This document shows positions 27,925-36,800 of a DNA stretch of 64,000 nt, one piece after another. Each line of letters opens with the position of its first letter. The first letter of the stretch is position 1. Location of the stretch: positions 62,001 through 126,000 of the forward strand of contig NZ_CP113066.1 in assembly GCF_026625845.1 (NCBI RefSeq), in the 5' to 3' direction. This DNA comes from Agrococcus sp. SL85. GTDB lineage: Bacteria > Actinomycetota > Actinomycetes > Actinomycetales > Microbacteriaceae. Below the pieces are notes generated by a model that worked only from the letters and a program-made list of their open reading frames with translations, was not told the DNA's origin and ran no database searches. Position numbers and translations under genes: made by a program.

Positions 27925-29166
27925 TCACCGCGCCGCGAGATCGGCGCGGCGCGTGGCGAGGACGGCGCCGACGACGATCACCGCGATGACCGGCAGCATC
28001 GCGAGGTTGAGGCCCGCGTAGCCGACGAGGCCGAGCACGGGGCCCGCGACGGCGCCGGCGGCCGCGCCCGCGAGGCCCATGACGAGGTCGCTGCGGCCCT
28101 GCAGGGCGGGGCGCAGCTCGGTGGCGACGGCGCCCGCGACGATCGCGGAGCCCGCGACGGTCGCCGCGCTCCACCCGAGGCCGAGGAGCGCGAGCCCCAC
28201 GGGCGCCGCGTCGGGCGGCAGCGCGAGGTTCGCGGCCACCGAGAGCAGCAGCAGAGCGGCGCCGAGCAGGACCGTCCGGCGCGCGCCCGCGCGGTCGGCG
28301 AGCCAGCCGAAGACGGGCGAGAGGGCGTACATCCCCGCGGTGTGGGCGCTCATCGTGATGCCGATCGCCGCGAGCCCGTGGCCCGCGTGCTCGAGGTGCA
28401 CGGGCGTGAGCGCCATGACGCCCACCATGGTCGCGTGGGCGGCGGCGACGACCGTGACCGCGGCGACCGCCCGCGGGTGCTCGCGGATCCGGAGGCGCGC
28501 GGCCGGCCCCGAGGCCCTCGGCAGGCCCTCGCGCGCCGTCAGCAGCGGATCGGGGCGCAGCGCCGTCCACAGCACGAGGGCCGTGACGGCGAGCGCGCTG
28601 CCGGAGATGACGTAGGCGCCTACGAGCTGCGGGAGTCCCAGCGCCGTGCCGAGCGCGTCGCCCGGCGCGATGAGGTTCGGCCCCACGATGACGCCGACCG
28701 TCGTCATCCACACGACGAGCGAGAGGTCGCGGCCGCGCCGGGAGGGGCTCGAGAGGTCGGTCGCGGCGAAGCGCGACTGCAGGTTGATGGCGGTGGCGCC
28801 GCCGAGCACGAGGAAGCCGGGCAGCACGATGGCGGGCTGGCCGAGCGTGCCGCCCACGGCGAGGAGCACGGTGCCCGCGAGCGCGAGGAGCGCGCCCGTC
28901 GTGAGCGCGACGCGGCGGCCGCTGCGGGCCGCGAGCCGAGCGAGCGGCACCGCGAGCGCCGCGCCGCCGAGCACGAGCAGCGTGGCGGCGAGGCCCGCGA
29001 GCTCCTCGCGGCCCGTCACCTGCGCCACGAGCAGCGAGCCCACGCCGAGCGCGACGCCGTTCGCGACGCCGCCGAGCGCCTGCGCGACCGAGAGCACCAC
29101 CAGGGTGCGGCGCTGCGCCGGGTGCGCGACGAGGCGGCCCGGCGCTGCGGCGCCGCGGGTGGTCAT
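27925..29166 (-). CDS. Major facilitator superfamily transporter
   Basis: A 413-residue transporter with 12 predicted helices in two halves. The loop between helices 2 and 3 reads ARLAARSGRRVALTTGA, and the matching one in the second half GWLADRAGARRTVL, both MFS signature loops. Substrate is unknown; drug efflux is a common role for this type. The ATG at 29166 is 1 base after the ispG stop, so it is likely co-transcribed with ispG. Confidence 0.88.
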   Translation of the reverse strand: MTTRGAAAPGRLVAHPAQRRTLVVLSVAQALGGVANGVALGVGSLLVAQVTGREELAGLAATLLVLGGAALAVPLARLAARSGRRVALTTGALLALAGTVLLAVGGTLGQPAIVLPGFLVLGGATAINLQSRFAATDLSSPSRRGRDLSLVVWMTTVGVIVGPNLIAPGDALGTALGLPQLVGAYVISGSALAVTALVLWTALRPDPLLTAREGLPRASGPAARLRIREHPRAVAAVTVVAAAHATMVGVMALTPVHLEHAGHGLAAIGITMSAHTAGMYALSPVFGWLADRAGARRTVLLGAALLLLSVAANLALPPDAAPVGLALLGLGWSAATVAGSAIVAGAVATELRPALQGRSDLVMGLAGAAAGAVAGPVLGLVGYAGLNLAMLPVIAVIVVGAVLATRRADLAAR

Positions 29167-29167
29167 G

Positions 29168-30310
29168 TCAGGCCGTGACGACCTCGGCCTCGCCGGCGGG
29201 CAGGCCCTGCTCGTCGGCGATGCGACGCGCCTCCTCGATGAGCGTGCGCACGATCTCGGCCTCCGGCACGGTCTTGATGACCTCGCCCTTGACGAAGATC
29301 TGGCCCTTGCCGTTGCCGCTCGCGACGCCGAGGTCGGCCTCACGGGCCTCGCCCGGGCCGTTCACGACGCAGCCCATGACGGCCACGCGCAGCGGCACCT
29401 GCACGTCCTTGAGGCCCTCGGTCACGTCGTCGGCGAGCGAGTAGACGTCGACCTGCGCGCGACCGCAGGAGGGGCACGAGACGATCTCGAGCTTGCGCTC
29501 GCGGAGGTTGAGCGACTGCAGGATCTGCAGGCCCACCTTGACCTCCTCGGCCGGCGGCGCCGAGAGCGAGACGCGGATCGTGTCGCCGATGCCCTCGCCG
29601 AGCAGGATGCCGAAGGCCGTCGCCGACTTGATCGTGCCCTGGAAGGCGGGGCCGGCCTCGGTGACGCCGAGGTGGAGCGGCCAGTCGCCGCGCTCGGCGA
29701 GCTGGCGGTAGGCCTTGACCATGACCACCGGGTCGTTGTGCTTGACCGAGATCTTGAAGTCGTGGAAGTCGTGCTCCTCGAACAGGCTCGCCTCCCACAC
29801 CGCCGACTCGACGAGCGCCTCCGGCGTCGCCTTGCCGTGCTTCTCGAGCAGGCGCGGGTCGAGGCTGCCCGCGTTGACGCCGATGCGCAGGCTCACGCCC
29901 GCGGCCTTCGCGCGCTTCGCGATCTCGCCCACCTGGTCGTCGAACTTGCGGATGTTGCCCGGGTTGACGCGCACGGCCGCGCAGCCGGCGTCGATCGCCT
30001 GGTAGACGTACTTCGGCTGGAAGTGGATGTCGGCGATCACCGGGATCTGCGACTTCTTGGCGATGATGTGCAGGACGTCGGCGTCGTCCTGGCTCGGCAC
30101 CGCGACGCGCACGATGTCGCAGCCGGTCGCCGTGAGCTCGGCGATCTGCTGGAGGGTCGCGTTGATGTCGGTGGTCTTCGTGGTGGTCATCGACTGCACC
30201 GAGACCTGCGCGTCACCGCCCACGAGCACCTTGCCGACCTTGATCTGCCGGCTCTTCCGGCGGGGCGCCAGGGTGAGGGGCGCCGGCTTGCCGAGGTTGA
30301 TCGCTGCCAT
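29168..30310 (-). CDS. ispG: (E)-4-hydroxy-3-methylbut-2-enyl-diphosphate synthase
   Basis: A 380-residue IspG (GcpE), an iron-sulfur enzyme of the MEP isoprenoid pathway that makes HMBPP. The TIM-barrel half has [13 protein letters not shown] and [10 protein letters not shown]. The C-terminal half holds the 4Fe-4S ligands CPSCGR and, later, [10 protein letters not shown]. dxr of the same pathway lies 3.3 kb away. It starts 6 bases after a TAGGCT element. Confidence 0.96.
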   Translation of the reverse strand: MAAINLGKPAPLTLAPRRKSRQIKVGKVLVGGDAQVSVQSMTTTKTTDINATLQQIAELTATGCDIVRVAVPSQDDADVLHIIAKKSQIPVIADIHFQPKYVYQAIDAGCAAVRVNPGNIRKFDDQVGEIAKRAKAAGVSLRIGVNAGSLDPRLLEKHGKATPEALVESAVWEASLFEEHDFHDFKISVKHNDPVVMVKAYRQLAERGDWPLHLGVTEAGPAFQGTIKSATAFGILLGEGIGDTIRVSLSAPPAEEVKVGLQILQSLNLRERKLEIVSCPSCGRAQVDVYSLADDVTEGLKDVQVPLRVAVMGCVVNGPGEAREADLGVASGNGKGQIFVKGEVIKTVPEAEIVRTLIEEARRIADEQGLPAGEAEVVTA

Positions 30311-30316
30311 GGCACC

Positions 30317-30322
30317 AGCCTA
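30317..30322 (-). promoter_or_regulatory. Leaderless -10 element for ispG
   Basis: TAGGCT on the minus strand, 6 bases before the ATG at 30310. Confidence 0.6.
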
Positions 30323-30406
30323 GACGTGCGGGCTGTGGACGACGGCGGCGTCCGGCGCCGCGGGCGGTCGCGCCGGCGGCGGTGCGGGCGGCGGCCGCGG
30401 CGCTGG

Positions 30407-30412
30407 CACGAT
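30407..30412 (+). promoter_or_regulatory. Possible leaderless -10 element for rnhA
   Basis: CACGAT, 6 bases before the ATG at 30419. It differs from TANNNT in its first base. Confidence 0.35.
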
Positions 30413-30418
30413 GGACGC

Positions 30419-31419
30419 ATGACGATCACGGCGGCCGCGGACGGCTCCTCGCTCGGCAACCCCGGGCCCACCGGGTGGGGCTGGTACGTCGACGACGAGC
30501 GCTGGGCCGCGGGCGGCGCCCGCATGGGCACGAACAACATCGGCGAGCTCACGGCGGTGCTCGACCTGCTGCAGCAGACGCGCGGCGTCGAGGCGCTCCA
30601 CATCCTGTGCGACAGCCGCTACGTCATCGACTCGATCACCAAGTGGATGCCGGGCTGGAAGCGCAAGGGCTGGAAGAAGGCCGACGGCAAGCCCGTCATG
30701 AACGTCGGAGCTCATGCAGGCGCTCGACGCGCTCATGGCCGAGCATCGCGCGCTCGGCGGCCGCGTGACCTTCGAGTGGGTGAAGGGCCACGCCGGCCAC
30801 CCCCTGAACGAGGCCGCCGATCGGCTCGCGAACGGCGCGGCGGCCGCCTACCAGCGCGGCGGCGTGCCGGATGCGGGGCCCGGCTTCCCCGGCACGGCCG
30901 CGCCTGCGCCTGCGGGGCCGACCGCGCGCGACGGGTCCGCGGCCTCCGCTCCCGCCGCGTCGCCCGCGCCCGCAGGCTGCGGCCGCTCCGAGGGCCGTGG
31001 CCGCGCAGAGGGCCGCGGCCGCACCGTCGCTGTTCGACGACCTCCTCGAGGGCCTCGACGACGCGCCCGCGGCCGATGCCGCGGAGGCGTCGGAGCACGA
31101 GGTCGTGCGCCTCGAGCGCTCCCTGCTGCGCAGCGAGGTGCGCGCCGACCGCGACGCGGTCGCGGCGCTGCTGCACCCCGCGTGGGAGGAGATCGGCGCG
31201 ACCGGCCGGCGCTGGAGCCGCGACGAGATGCTCGACGAGATCGCGCCGCTCGACGCGCCCGTCGAGCTCGAGGTGCTCGCGACCCACGAGCTCTCGGCCG
31301 ACGCCCGCCTCCTCGTCTGGCGCTCCGTCGGCGCGGCGCCCGCGCTCCGCAGCTCCCTGTGGGTGCGCGAGGGCGGCCGCTGGCTGCAGCGCTTCCACCA
31401 GGGCACCCGCGAGGGCTGA
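30419..31419 (+). CDS. rnhA: Ribonuclease HI fused to a C-terminal DUF4440 domain (two apparent frameshifts)
   Basis: The N-terminal RNase HI domain cuts the RNA strand of RNA-DNA hybrids. Its D-E-D-D residues are in TAAADGSS, NIGELTA, LCDSRYV and NEAADRL, and the handle KGWKKADGKPV is present. Extra bases at 30707-30708 (next to GAGCTC) and 30975-30976 (AGGCT) break the frame. Removing them yields 332 residues: RNase H (about 1-145), an Ala/Pro-rich linker (about 150-205), and a DUF4440/NTF2-like domain (LERSLLRSEVRADRDAVAALL to WLQRFHQG). The fusion links an RNase to a small ligand-binding fold of unknown function. Confidence 0.88.
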
Positions 31420-31427
31420 CGTCCCAT

Positions 31428-31495
31428 CTCGACGTCCCTGCGCGCATCCCGAGCCCGGATCCGGGGTCGAGGTGCGCACGGAGACGTCGACCTCC
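31428..31495. terminator. Imperfect hairpin between rnhA and the site-2 protease gene
   Basis: Two converging genes are separated by an imperfect inverted repeat whose arms contain GACGTC and CCTGCGCGCA versus TGCGCACGG and GACGTC. It probably ends transcription from either side. Confidence 0.4.
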
Positions 31496-31508
31496 GCGCC
31501 GTGGCGCG

Positions 31509-32837
31509 CTAGCCGCCGAAGAGGCTGATGGGCTTCACGATGTCGGCGTAGATGAGCAGCGCGCTCATGACGCCGAGCACCATCGTGACCGCGAGCGTCA
31601 CGGGCACCCACTTCGCGGTGTCGAGCGGCTTCGCGACCCTGCCGCGCAGCCGCGCCCAGCCGCGCCGCACCGCGTCGACGATGGCGCCGAGCACGTGGCC
31701 GCCGTCGAGCGGCATGAGCGGGATGAGGTTGAAGACGAAGAGCGCGACGTTGAGGTTGGCGAGCAGCTGCAGCATCGCGCTGACGCGCTCGGCGACGGGC
31801 ACCTGATCGGTCGACGCGAGCTCGCCCGCGATGCGGCCGACGCCGACGACCGAGATGGGGCCGTTCGGGTCGCGCTCCCCCGGACCGAAGGCCGCGACCG
31901 CGACGTCGACGAGGCGCTGCGGCAGGTTGAGCACGAGGTGCACGACCCGCTCCACGTTCTCGCCCACGGCCGGCAGCACGGCCGTGACGGGCTGCTGCTG
32001 GATCTCGTACTGCGGCCCGATGCCCGCGAAGCCGACCGTCTCGACGAGCGGCTGGCCGTCGACCTCGACGGGCTGCCCCGCGTCGTCGAAGACGGCGCGC
32101 TCGGTCTCGAGCGGCGTGATGGTCAGCGAGCGCTGCTCGCCGTCGCGCTCCACCTCGACCGCGAGCGCCGTGCCCGCGCTCTCGCGGAACGCGGCCTGCA
32201 CCGACTCCCAGCCCTCCACGGGGCGCCCGTCGATCGCCACGATCCGGTCGCCGGGCTCCACGCCCGCGGCCGCGGCCGGCGCCTCAGGGTCGGTCGCCTC
32301 GCACTCGGTGCGGTCGGCGGAGGCGCTGATGACGCACTCCGAGACGCTCGCGACCGTCGTGCCCGGCACCGCGGCGCCGAAGCCGCACAGCACGATCGCG
32401 TAGAGCACGATCGCGAGCACGAGGTTCATCGCCGGCCCGCCGAGCATGATGACGATGCGCTTCCAGGTGGCGAGCCGCCAGAACGCCCGGTGCTCCTCGC
32501 CCTCGCGCACCGTCTCGGCGCTCGAGTCGCGCGCGTCCTGCACGAGCGTGTCGAAGAAGCCCGTCGAGGCCGTGCGGCTCTCGCCGCCGCGCTCGCTGGG
32601 CGGGAACATGCCCGACATCGAGATGTACCCGCCGAGCGGGATGGCCTTGATGCCGTACTCGGTCTCGCCCCTGCGCCGCGAGAAGAGGGTGGGGCCGAAG
32701 CCGATCATCCACTGCCCGACGCGCACGCCGAAGGCCTTCGCGGGCCACAGGTGCCCGAGCTCGTGCAGGCCGATCGAGACGGCGAGGCCGACGACGATCA
32801 CGAGCACGCCCAGGACGTAGAGGAGGACGGGTTCCAT
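31509..32837 (-). CDS. Site-2 intramembrane metalloprotease (RseP/Rip1-like)
   Basis: A 442-residue M50 zinc protease cutting membrane proteins such as anti-sigma factors. The first helix carries the HELGH active site near residue 25. A PDZ domain lies in the middle (GVEPGDRIVAIDGRPVEGWESV), and the third zinc ligand is in NLIPLMPLDGGHVLGA. A final helix is at the C-terminus. Together with dxr and ispG this is the usual actinobacterial neighbourhood, here with rnhA and two other genes inserted. Confidence 0.94.
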   Translation of the reverse strand: MEPVLLYVLGVLVIVVGLAVSIGLHELGHLWPAKAFGVRVGQWMIGFGPTLFSRRRGETEYGIKAIPLGGYISMSGMFPPSERGGESRTASTGFFDTLVQDARDSSAETVREGEEHRAFWRLATWKRIVIMLGGPAMNLVLAIVLYAIVLCGFGAAVPGTTVASVSECVISASADRTECEATDPEAPAAAAGVEPGDRIVAIDGRPVEGWESVQAAFRESAGTALAVEVERDGEQRSLTITPLETERAVFDDAGQPVEVDGQPLVETVGFAGIGPQYEIQQQPVTAVLPAVGENVERVVHLVLNLPQRLVDVAVAAFGPGERDPNGPISVVGVGRIAGELASTDQVPVAERVSAMLQLLANLNVALFVFNLIPLMPLDGGHVLGAIVDAVRRGWARLRGRVAKPLDTAKWVPVTLAVTMVLGVMSALLIYADIVKPISLFGG

Positions 32838-32845
32838 CGCCGCTC

Positions 32846-32851
32846 AGGGTA
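32846..32851 (-). promoter_or_regulatory. Possible -10 element for the site-2 protease
   Basis: TACCCT on the minus strand, 8 bases before the ATG at 32837, slightly further than the usual 6-7. Confidence 0.4.
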
Positions 32852-32870
32852 GTGCCACAGCCGATGTCCC

Positions 32871-32876
32871 TACCGT
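32871..32876 (+). promoter_or_regulatory. Leaderless -10 element for the lysozyme-like gene
   Basis: TACCGT, 7 bases before the ATG at 32884, divergent from the protease promoter about 20 bases away. Confidence 0.5.
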
Positions 32877-32883
32877 GGCTCGC

Positions 32884-33495
32884 ATGTCCGTCCGCCCTGC
32901 GCGCCCGCGCGCGATCGCCGAGCGGCCCGCGCGCTCGGGCGACGTGCGCGGTCTCGTGCTCGGCCTGCTCGGCCTCGCGGTCGTCGTCGTGCTCGCCTCG
33001 CTGCTCCTGCGGCCGGCGCCCGCGGAGGAGCCGCCCGTCGTGCCGCAGTCGGCGGTCGTCGAGGGCGAGCTGCCCGAGCGCGTCGGCGAGTGGCGCGGGC
33101 AGCAGCTCGAGCAGGCCGCGATCGTCGTGCAGGCGGGCCGCGACCTCGGGATGTCGGATCGCGACGTGCGCATCGCGGTCATGACCGCGATGGGCGAGTC
33201 GAGCCTGCGGGTGCTCGACCGGGGCGACCGCGTCGGGCCCGACTCGCGGGGGCTCTTCCAGCAGCGCGACTCGTGGGGCGCGTACGAGGTGCGGATGGAC
33301 GCCTACGCCTCGTCGGTGCTGTTCTACCGGGCGCTCGCGCGCATCGACGGCCGCGACGACCTCGCGCCCACGCGCGTCGCCCATGCCGTGCAGATCAACC
33401 GCGACCCCGACCACTACGCGCGCTGGTGGGAGGACGCGAACGCCGTCGTCGACGCGCTCGAGGCGTCGGACCACGACGTCGTCCGCACCGCCTGA
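32884..33495 (+). CDS. Membrane-anchored lysozyme-like (transglycosylase-type) protein
   Basis: A 203-residue protein with a basic N-terminus and one membrane helix (about residues 25-43), so the rest lies outside. The outer domain has VMTAMGESSLRVLDRGD with a candidate catalytic glutamate, and RGLFQQRDSWGAYEVRMDAY. The GLFQQR motif is typical of the small lysozyme-like module found in actinobacterial cell-wall hydrolases. It has no cell-wall-binding domain. Probably acts on peptidoglycan; I am fairly sure of the fold and less of the activity. The start is set by the TACCGT element. Confidence 0.75.
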   Translation: MSVRPARPRAIAERPARSGDVRGLVLGLLGLAVVVVLASLLLRPAPAEEPPVVPQSAVVEGELPERVGEWRGQQLEQAAIVVQAGRDLGMSDRDVRIAVMTAMGESSLRVLDRGDRVGPDSRGLFQQRDSWGAYEVRMDAYASSVLFYRALARIDGRDDLAPTRVAHAVQINRDPDHYARWWEDANAVVDALEASDHDVVRTA

Positions 33496-33528
33496 GCCTG
33501 CTCCGCCCTCCGCCGCCCGGCCGTGCAG

Positions 33529-33593
33529 CCGCACATGTGCAGGAGTTGGTCGCTCTGGGGCCGTCAGAACGACGAATCCCTGCACATGTGCGG
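33529..33593. repeat. Palindromic element with 15-bp perfect arms containing ACATGT
   Basis: CCGCACATGTGCAGG (33529-33543) and its exact reverse complement (33579-33593) flank 35 bases whose own ends are partly complementary, so the whole 65-base unit can fold as a long hairpin. Its A/T content is higher than its surroundings. It lies between two converging genes; it could be a terminator, a protein-binding site or a dispersed repeat unit. Confidence 0.7.
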
Positions 33594-33626
33594 ATCGGCA
33601 GGGGCGGCGGTGGCGGGCGGGGCGGG

Positions 33627-34712
33627 CTAGCGGTGGACGCCGCAGACGCGGTCGGCCTCCGCGCGCGCCCAGCGCTCGGCGGCCAGCACGCCCTCGAGCG
33701 TCAGCTCGCCCGGCTCGTGCGCGTCGAGCACGCGCTCGATCGCGGGGATGATGTCGAGGAAGCCGATCTCGCCCGCGTGGAAGGCGTGCACGGCCTGCTC
33801 GTTCGCGGCGTTGAAGACCGCCGGGAACGTGGAGGCCCTGCGCCCCACCTGCTTCGCGAGCGCCACCGAGGGGAACGCGGCGGCGTCGAGCGGCTCGAAG
33901 GTCCAGCTCGAGGCCACCGTCCAGTCGAGCGGGCGGCCGACGCCCGCGACGCGGCGCGGCCAGTCGAGCCCGAGCGAGATCGGCAGGCGCATGTCGGGCG
34001 GCGAGGCCTGCGCGATCGTCGAGCCGTCGACGAACTCCACCATCGAGTGCACGATCGACTGCGGGTGCACCGTGACGTCGATGCGGTCGTAGCCGACGTC
34101 GAAGAGCAGGTGCGCCTCGATCACCTCGAGGCCCTTGTTGACGAGGGTCGCGGAGTTCGTCGTCACCATGGGCCCCATGTCCCACGTGGGGTGCGCGAGC
34201 GCGTCCTTCGGCGTGACGGACGCCATCCGCTCCCTGCTCCAGCCCCGGAACGGCCCGCCCGAGGCCGTGAGCACGAGCCTGCGCACCTCGGGGTGCGCGC
34301 CCGCGAGCAGCGCCTGCGCGAGCGCCGAGTGCTCCGAGTCGACCGGCACGATCTGCCCCGGCGCGGCGCGCTCGGTGACGAGCGCACCGCCGGCGACGAG
34401 CGACTCCTTGTTCGCGAGCGCGAGCGTGCGCCCCGCGTCGAGCGCGGCGAGCGTGGGCGCGAGGCCCACGGAGCCCGTGATGCCGTTCACGACCACGTCG
34501 CACTCGACGCTCTCGATCATCGTCACGGCCGCGTCGGCGCCGAGCGCCGCCTCGCCGCCGAAGGCCGCCTGCTGCGCCTCGAGGCCCTCGCGATCGCGGC
34601 CGGCGACGAGCCCGACGACCTCGAAGCGGTCGGGGTTGGCCCTGATGACGTCGAGCGCCTGCGTGCCGATCGAGCCCGTGGAGCCGAGCAGGATGACGCG
34701 GCGGCGGCTCAC
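33627..34712 (-). CDS. dxr: 1-deoxy-D-xylulose-5-phosphate reductoisomerase
   Basis: A 361-residue DXR (IspC), the NADPH-dependent second step of the MEP pathway. The nucleotide site [16 protein letters not shown] starts at residue 7. [29 protein letters not shown] and [23 protein letters not shown] carry substrate and metal ligands. The GTG start overlaps the upstream OsmC-like gene stop (GTGA). Confidence 0.96.
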   Translation of the reverse strand: MSRRRVILLGSTGSIGTQALDVIRANPDRFEVVGLVAGRDREGLEAQQAAFGGEAALGADAAVTMIESVECDVVVNGITGSVGLAPTLAALDAGRTLALANKESLVAGGALVTERAAPGQIVPVDSEHSALAQALLAGAHPEVRRLVLTASGGPFRGWSRERMASVTPKDALAHPTWDMGPMVTTNSATLVNKGLEVIEAHLLFDVGYDRIDVTVHPQSIVHSMVEFVDGSTIAQASPPDMRLPISLGLDWPRRVAGVGRPLDWTVASSWTFEPLDAAAFPSVALAKQVGRRASTFPAVFNAANEQAVHAFHAGEIGFLDIIPAIERVLDAHEPGELTLEGVLAAERWARAEADRVCGVHR

Positions 34713-35242
34713 GCGCCCGCCTCCGCCGTGCCCTGCTCCGACCCGTGCCCGGCCTCCGCGCGCGCGACGACCTCGCCGTCGGCGACGATCGTGGGCGCGT
34801 GCAGCACCGGGAAGGCGACGGAGGAGGCAATGAAGCAGTCGGCGCCCGCCTGGCCGTGCGCGTCGAGCGCGTCGGCGGCCTGCGAGGCGTCGGCGATCGT
34901 GACGACCGGGTGCAGCACGGCCTCGGTGAAGCGGCCTCCCGTGCCCGAGGTCTCCATCGAGCCCGTCGCGGCGTCGCGGTAGGCCGTGACGACGATGCCT
35001 CGGCTCGCGGCCTGGTGGAGGTAGCTGAGCATGTGGCACTGCGCGAGCGCCGCGAGCAGCAGCTGCTCCGGGTTGTGGCGGGCGCGGTCGCCGCGGAAGG
35101 TCGGATCGGCGGAGCCCAGGATGTCGGGCAGCCCCTCGACCCGGACGACGTGGTCGCGGCGGTACGAGCGGTAGGTCGCGGTGCCCTCCTCGCCCGCTCC
35201 CGTCCACTCGACCTCGACGGCGTAGGCGTGTCGCATCGGCAT
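34709..35242 (-). CDS. OsmC family protein
   Basis: A 177-residue OsmC/Ohr-fold protein, a family that reduces organic hydroperoxides with a cysteine pair. [20 protein letters not shown] contains the first cysteine near residue 70, and [14 protein letters not shown] the second near 140. Upstream of that the beta-rich N-terminus is typical. It is the first gene of a two-gene unit with dxr and has its own leaderless promoter. Confidence 0.85.
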   Translation of the reverse strand: MPMRHAYAVEVEWTGAGEEGTATYRSYRRDHVVRVEGLPDILGSADPTFRGDRARHNPEQLLLAALAQCHMLSYLHQAASRGIVVTAYRDAATGSMETSGTGGRFTEAVLHPVVTIADASQAADALDAHGQAGADCFIASSVAFPVLHAPTIVADGEVVARAEAGHGSEQGTAEAGA

Positions 35243-35248
35243 GGCTCC

Positions 35249-35254
35249 AGCGTA
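35249..35254 (-). promoter_or_regulatory. Leaderless -10 element for the OsmC-like gene
   Basis: TACGCT on the minus strand, 6 bases before the ATG at 35242. Confidence 0.55.
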
Positions 35255-35280
35255 GGCCGAGCCGCCCGTGCGCCGAGGCG

Positions 35281-35286
35281 TAGGAT
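35281..35286 (+). promoter_or_regulatory. Leaderless -10 element for gabT
   Basis: TAGGAT, 6 bases before the ATG at 35293. Confidence 0.6.
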
Positions 35287-35292
35287 CTGGGC

Positions 35293-36615
35293 ATGACCGA
35301 CATCGCCGCCCCCGCGACCTCCCGCGCCATCGTCACCGAGATCCCCGGACCCAACAGCCGCGCGCTCCTGGAGCGCAAGGCGGCGGCGGTGGCCCAGGGC
35401 ATCCCGCACCAGCTGCCCGTCTTCATCGCCGAGGCGCACGACGCGATCATCACCGACGTCGACGGCAACCGCTTCATCGACCTCGGCTGCGGCATCGGCG
35501 TGACCACGATCGGCCACACGAACGACGAGGTCGTCGTGGCCGTGCGCGAGCAGGTCGGCAAGCTGACGCACTCGCTCTTCGGCACCACGCCCTACGAGCC
35601 CTACGTGCGCGTCGCCGAGCTGCTCGCCGAGCTGACGCCCGGCGACCACGCGAAGAAGTCGTTCTTCGTCAACTCGGGCTCCGAGGCCGTCGAGAACGGC
35701 GTCAAGGTCGCGCGCAAGCACACGGGCCGCCGCGCGGTCGCTGTCGTCGAGCACGGCTACCACGGCCGCACGAACCTCACGATGACGATGAACTTCAAGC
35801 CCGCGCCGTACGCGACCGGCATGGGCCCGCTCGCGAGCGACATCTTCCACGCCCCCGGCTCCTACCCGCTGCGCGACGGCCTCGACGGCGCCGCGGCCGC
35901 GAAGCGCACGCAGTGGTACCTCGAGAAGCACGTGGGCGTCAGCGACCTCGCGTGCCTCGTCATCGAGCCCATCCAGGGCGAGGGCGGCTTCATCGTGCCC
36001 GCCGACGGCTACCTGCCGCTCATGCAGGAGTGGTGCACCGCCAACGGCGTCGTCATGATCGCCGACGAGGTGCAGTCGGGCGTGGCCCGCACGGGCGCGA
36101 CCTTCGCCTCCGAGCACTTCGGCTGGGTGCCCGACATCCTGCTCTCGGCCAAGGGCATCGCGGGCGGCATGCCCCTCGCCGGCGTGACGGGCCGCGCCGA
36201 GATCATGGACTCCGTGCACACGGGCGGCATCGGCGGCACCTTCGGCGGCAACCCCGTCTCGTGCGCGGCAGCCGTCGCCGTGCTCGAGCAGGTGACCTCG
36301 AAGGACCTCAACGCTGAGGCGCGCCGCGTCGAGTCGGTGCTGCGGCCCCTGCTCGAGGAGCTCGCGGCCTCGCACCCCGAGATCGCCGAGGTGCGCGGCA
36401 AGGGCGCGATGCTCGCCATCGAGCTGCTCGACCCCGAGACGCGCGAGCCGATCCCGACGGGCCCGATCTCGGCCGCCGCGGGCAAGGAGGGCGTGCTCGT
36501 GCTCACCGCGGGCACCGACTACAACGTGCTGCGCTTCCTGCCGAGCCTCGCGATCACCGACGAGCAGCTGCGGGAGGCGATCGAGGTCGTGGGCCGGGCG
36601 CTCTCGGCCCGCTAG
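35293..36615 (+). CDS. gabT: 4-aminobutyrate--2-oxoglutarate transaminase
   Basis: A 440-residue class III PLP aminotransferase, moving the amino group of GABA to 2-oxoglutarate. Visible are [37 protein letters not shown], the cofactor aspartate in [13 protein letters not shown], and the Schiff-base lysine in [15 protein letters not shown] near residue 290. The [12 protein letters not shown] block fits GabT/PuuE. A succinate-semialdehyde dehydrogenase is not adjacent. The gene ends before two strong hairpins. Confidence 0.92.
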   Translation: MTDIAAPATSRAIVTEIPGPNSRALLERKAAAVAQGIPHQLPVFIAEAHDAIITDVDGNRFIDLGCGIGVTTIGHTNDEVVVAVREQVGKLTHSLFGTTPYEPYVRVAELLAELTPGDHAKKSFFVNSGSEAVENGVKVARKHTGRRAVAVVEHGYHGRTNLTMTMNFKPAPYATGMGPLASDIFHAPGSYPLRDGLDGAAAAKRTQWYLEKHVGVSDLACLVIEPIQGEGGFIVPADGYLPLMQEWCTANGVVMIADEVQSGVARTGATFASEHFGWVPDILLSAKGIAGGMPLAGVTGRAEIMDSVHTGGIGGTFGGNPVSCAAAVAVLEQVTSKDLNAEARRVESVLRPLLEELAASHPEIAEVRGKGAMLAIELLDPETREPIPTGPISAAAGKEGVLVLTAGTDYNVLRFLPSLAITDEQLREAIEVVGRALSAR

Positions 36616-36621
36616 CGACGC

Positions 36622-36680
36622 ATCCCGGCGGCGCCGGGATCCGAGGGGCGTCGTCCGCGCGAGCGGGCGGCGCCCCTCGG
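36622..36680 (+). terminator. Two tandem hairpins after gabT
   Basis: The first stem is ATCCCGGC (36622-36629) with GCCGGGAT (36633-36640). The second is CCGAGGGGCG (36641-36650) with CGCCCCTCGG (36671-36680). Together they make a strong terminator for gabT. Confidence 0.7.
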
Positions 36681-36688
36681 CCGTCGGC

Positions 36689-36775
36689 GCGGCGAGGTCG
36701 TCCGCGCGCAGCGGTCGTCCGAGCGGCGAGGTCGTCTGCGCTCAGCGGTCGTCCGCGCGGCGAGGTCGTCCGCAC
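36689..36775. repeat. 34-bp tandem repeat, about 2.5 copies
   Basis: Units start GCGGCGAGGTCGTC at 36689, 36723 and 36757; the first two are 34 bases and differ at only three or four positions, the third is cut short. It lies between gabT and the convergent FtsK-like gene. No coding frame is convincing in 36616-36800. Confidence 0.75.
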
Positions 36776-36800
36776 TGCCGGGATCCGCGCGCGGGCGCGC

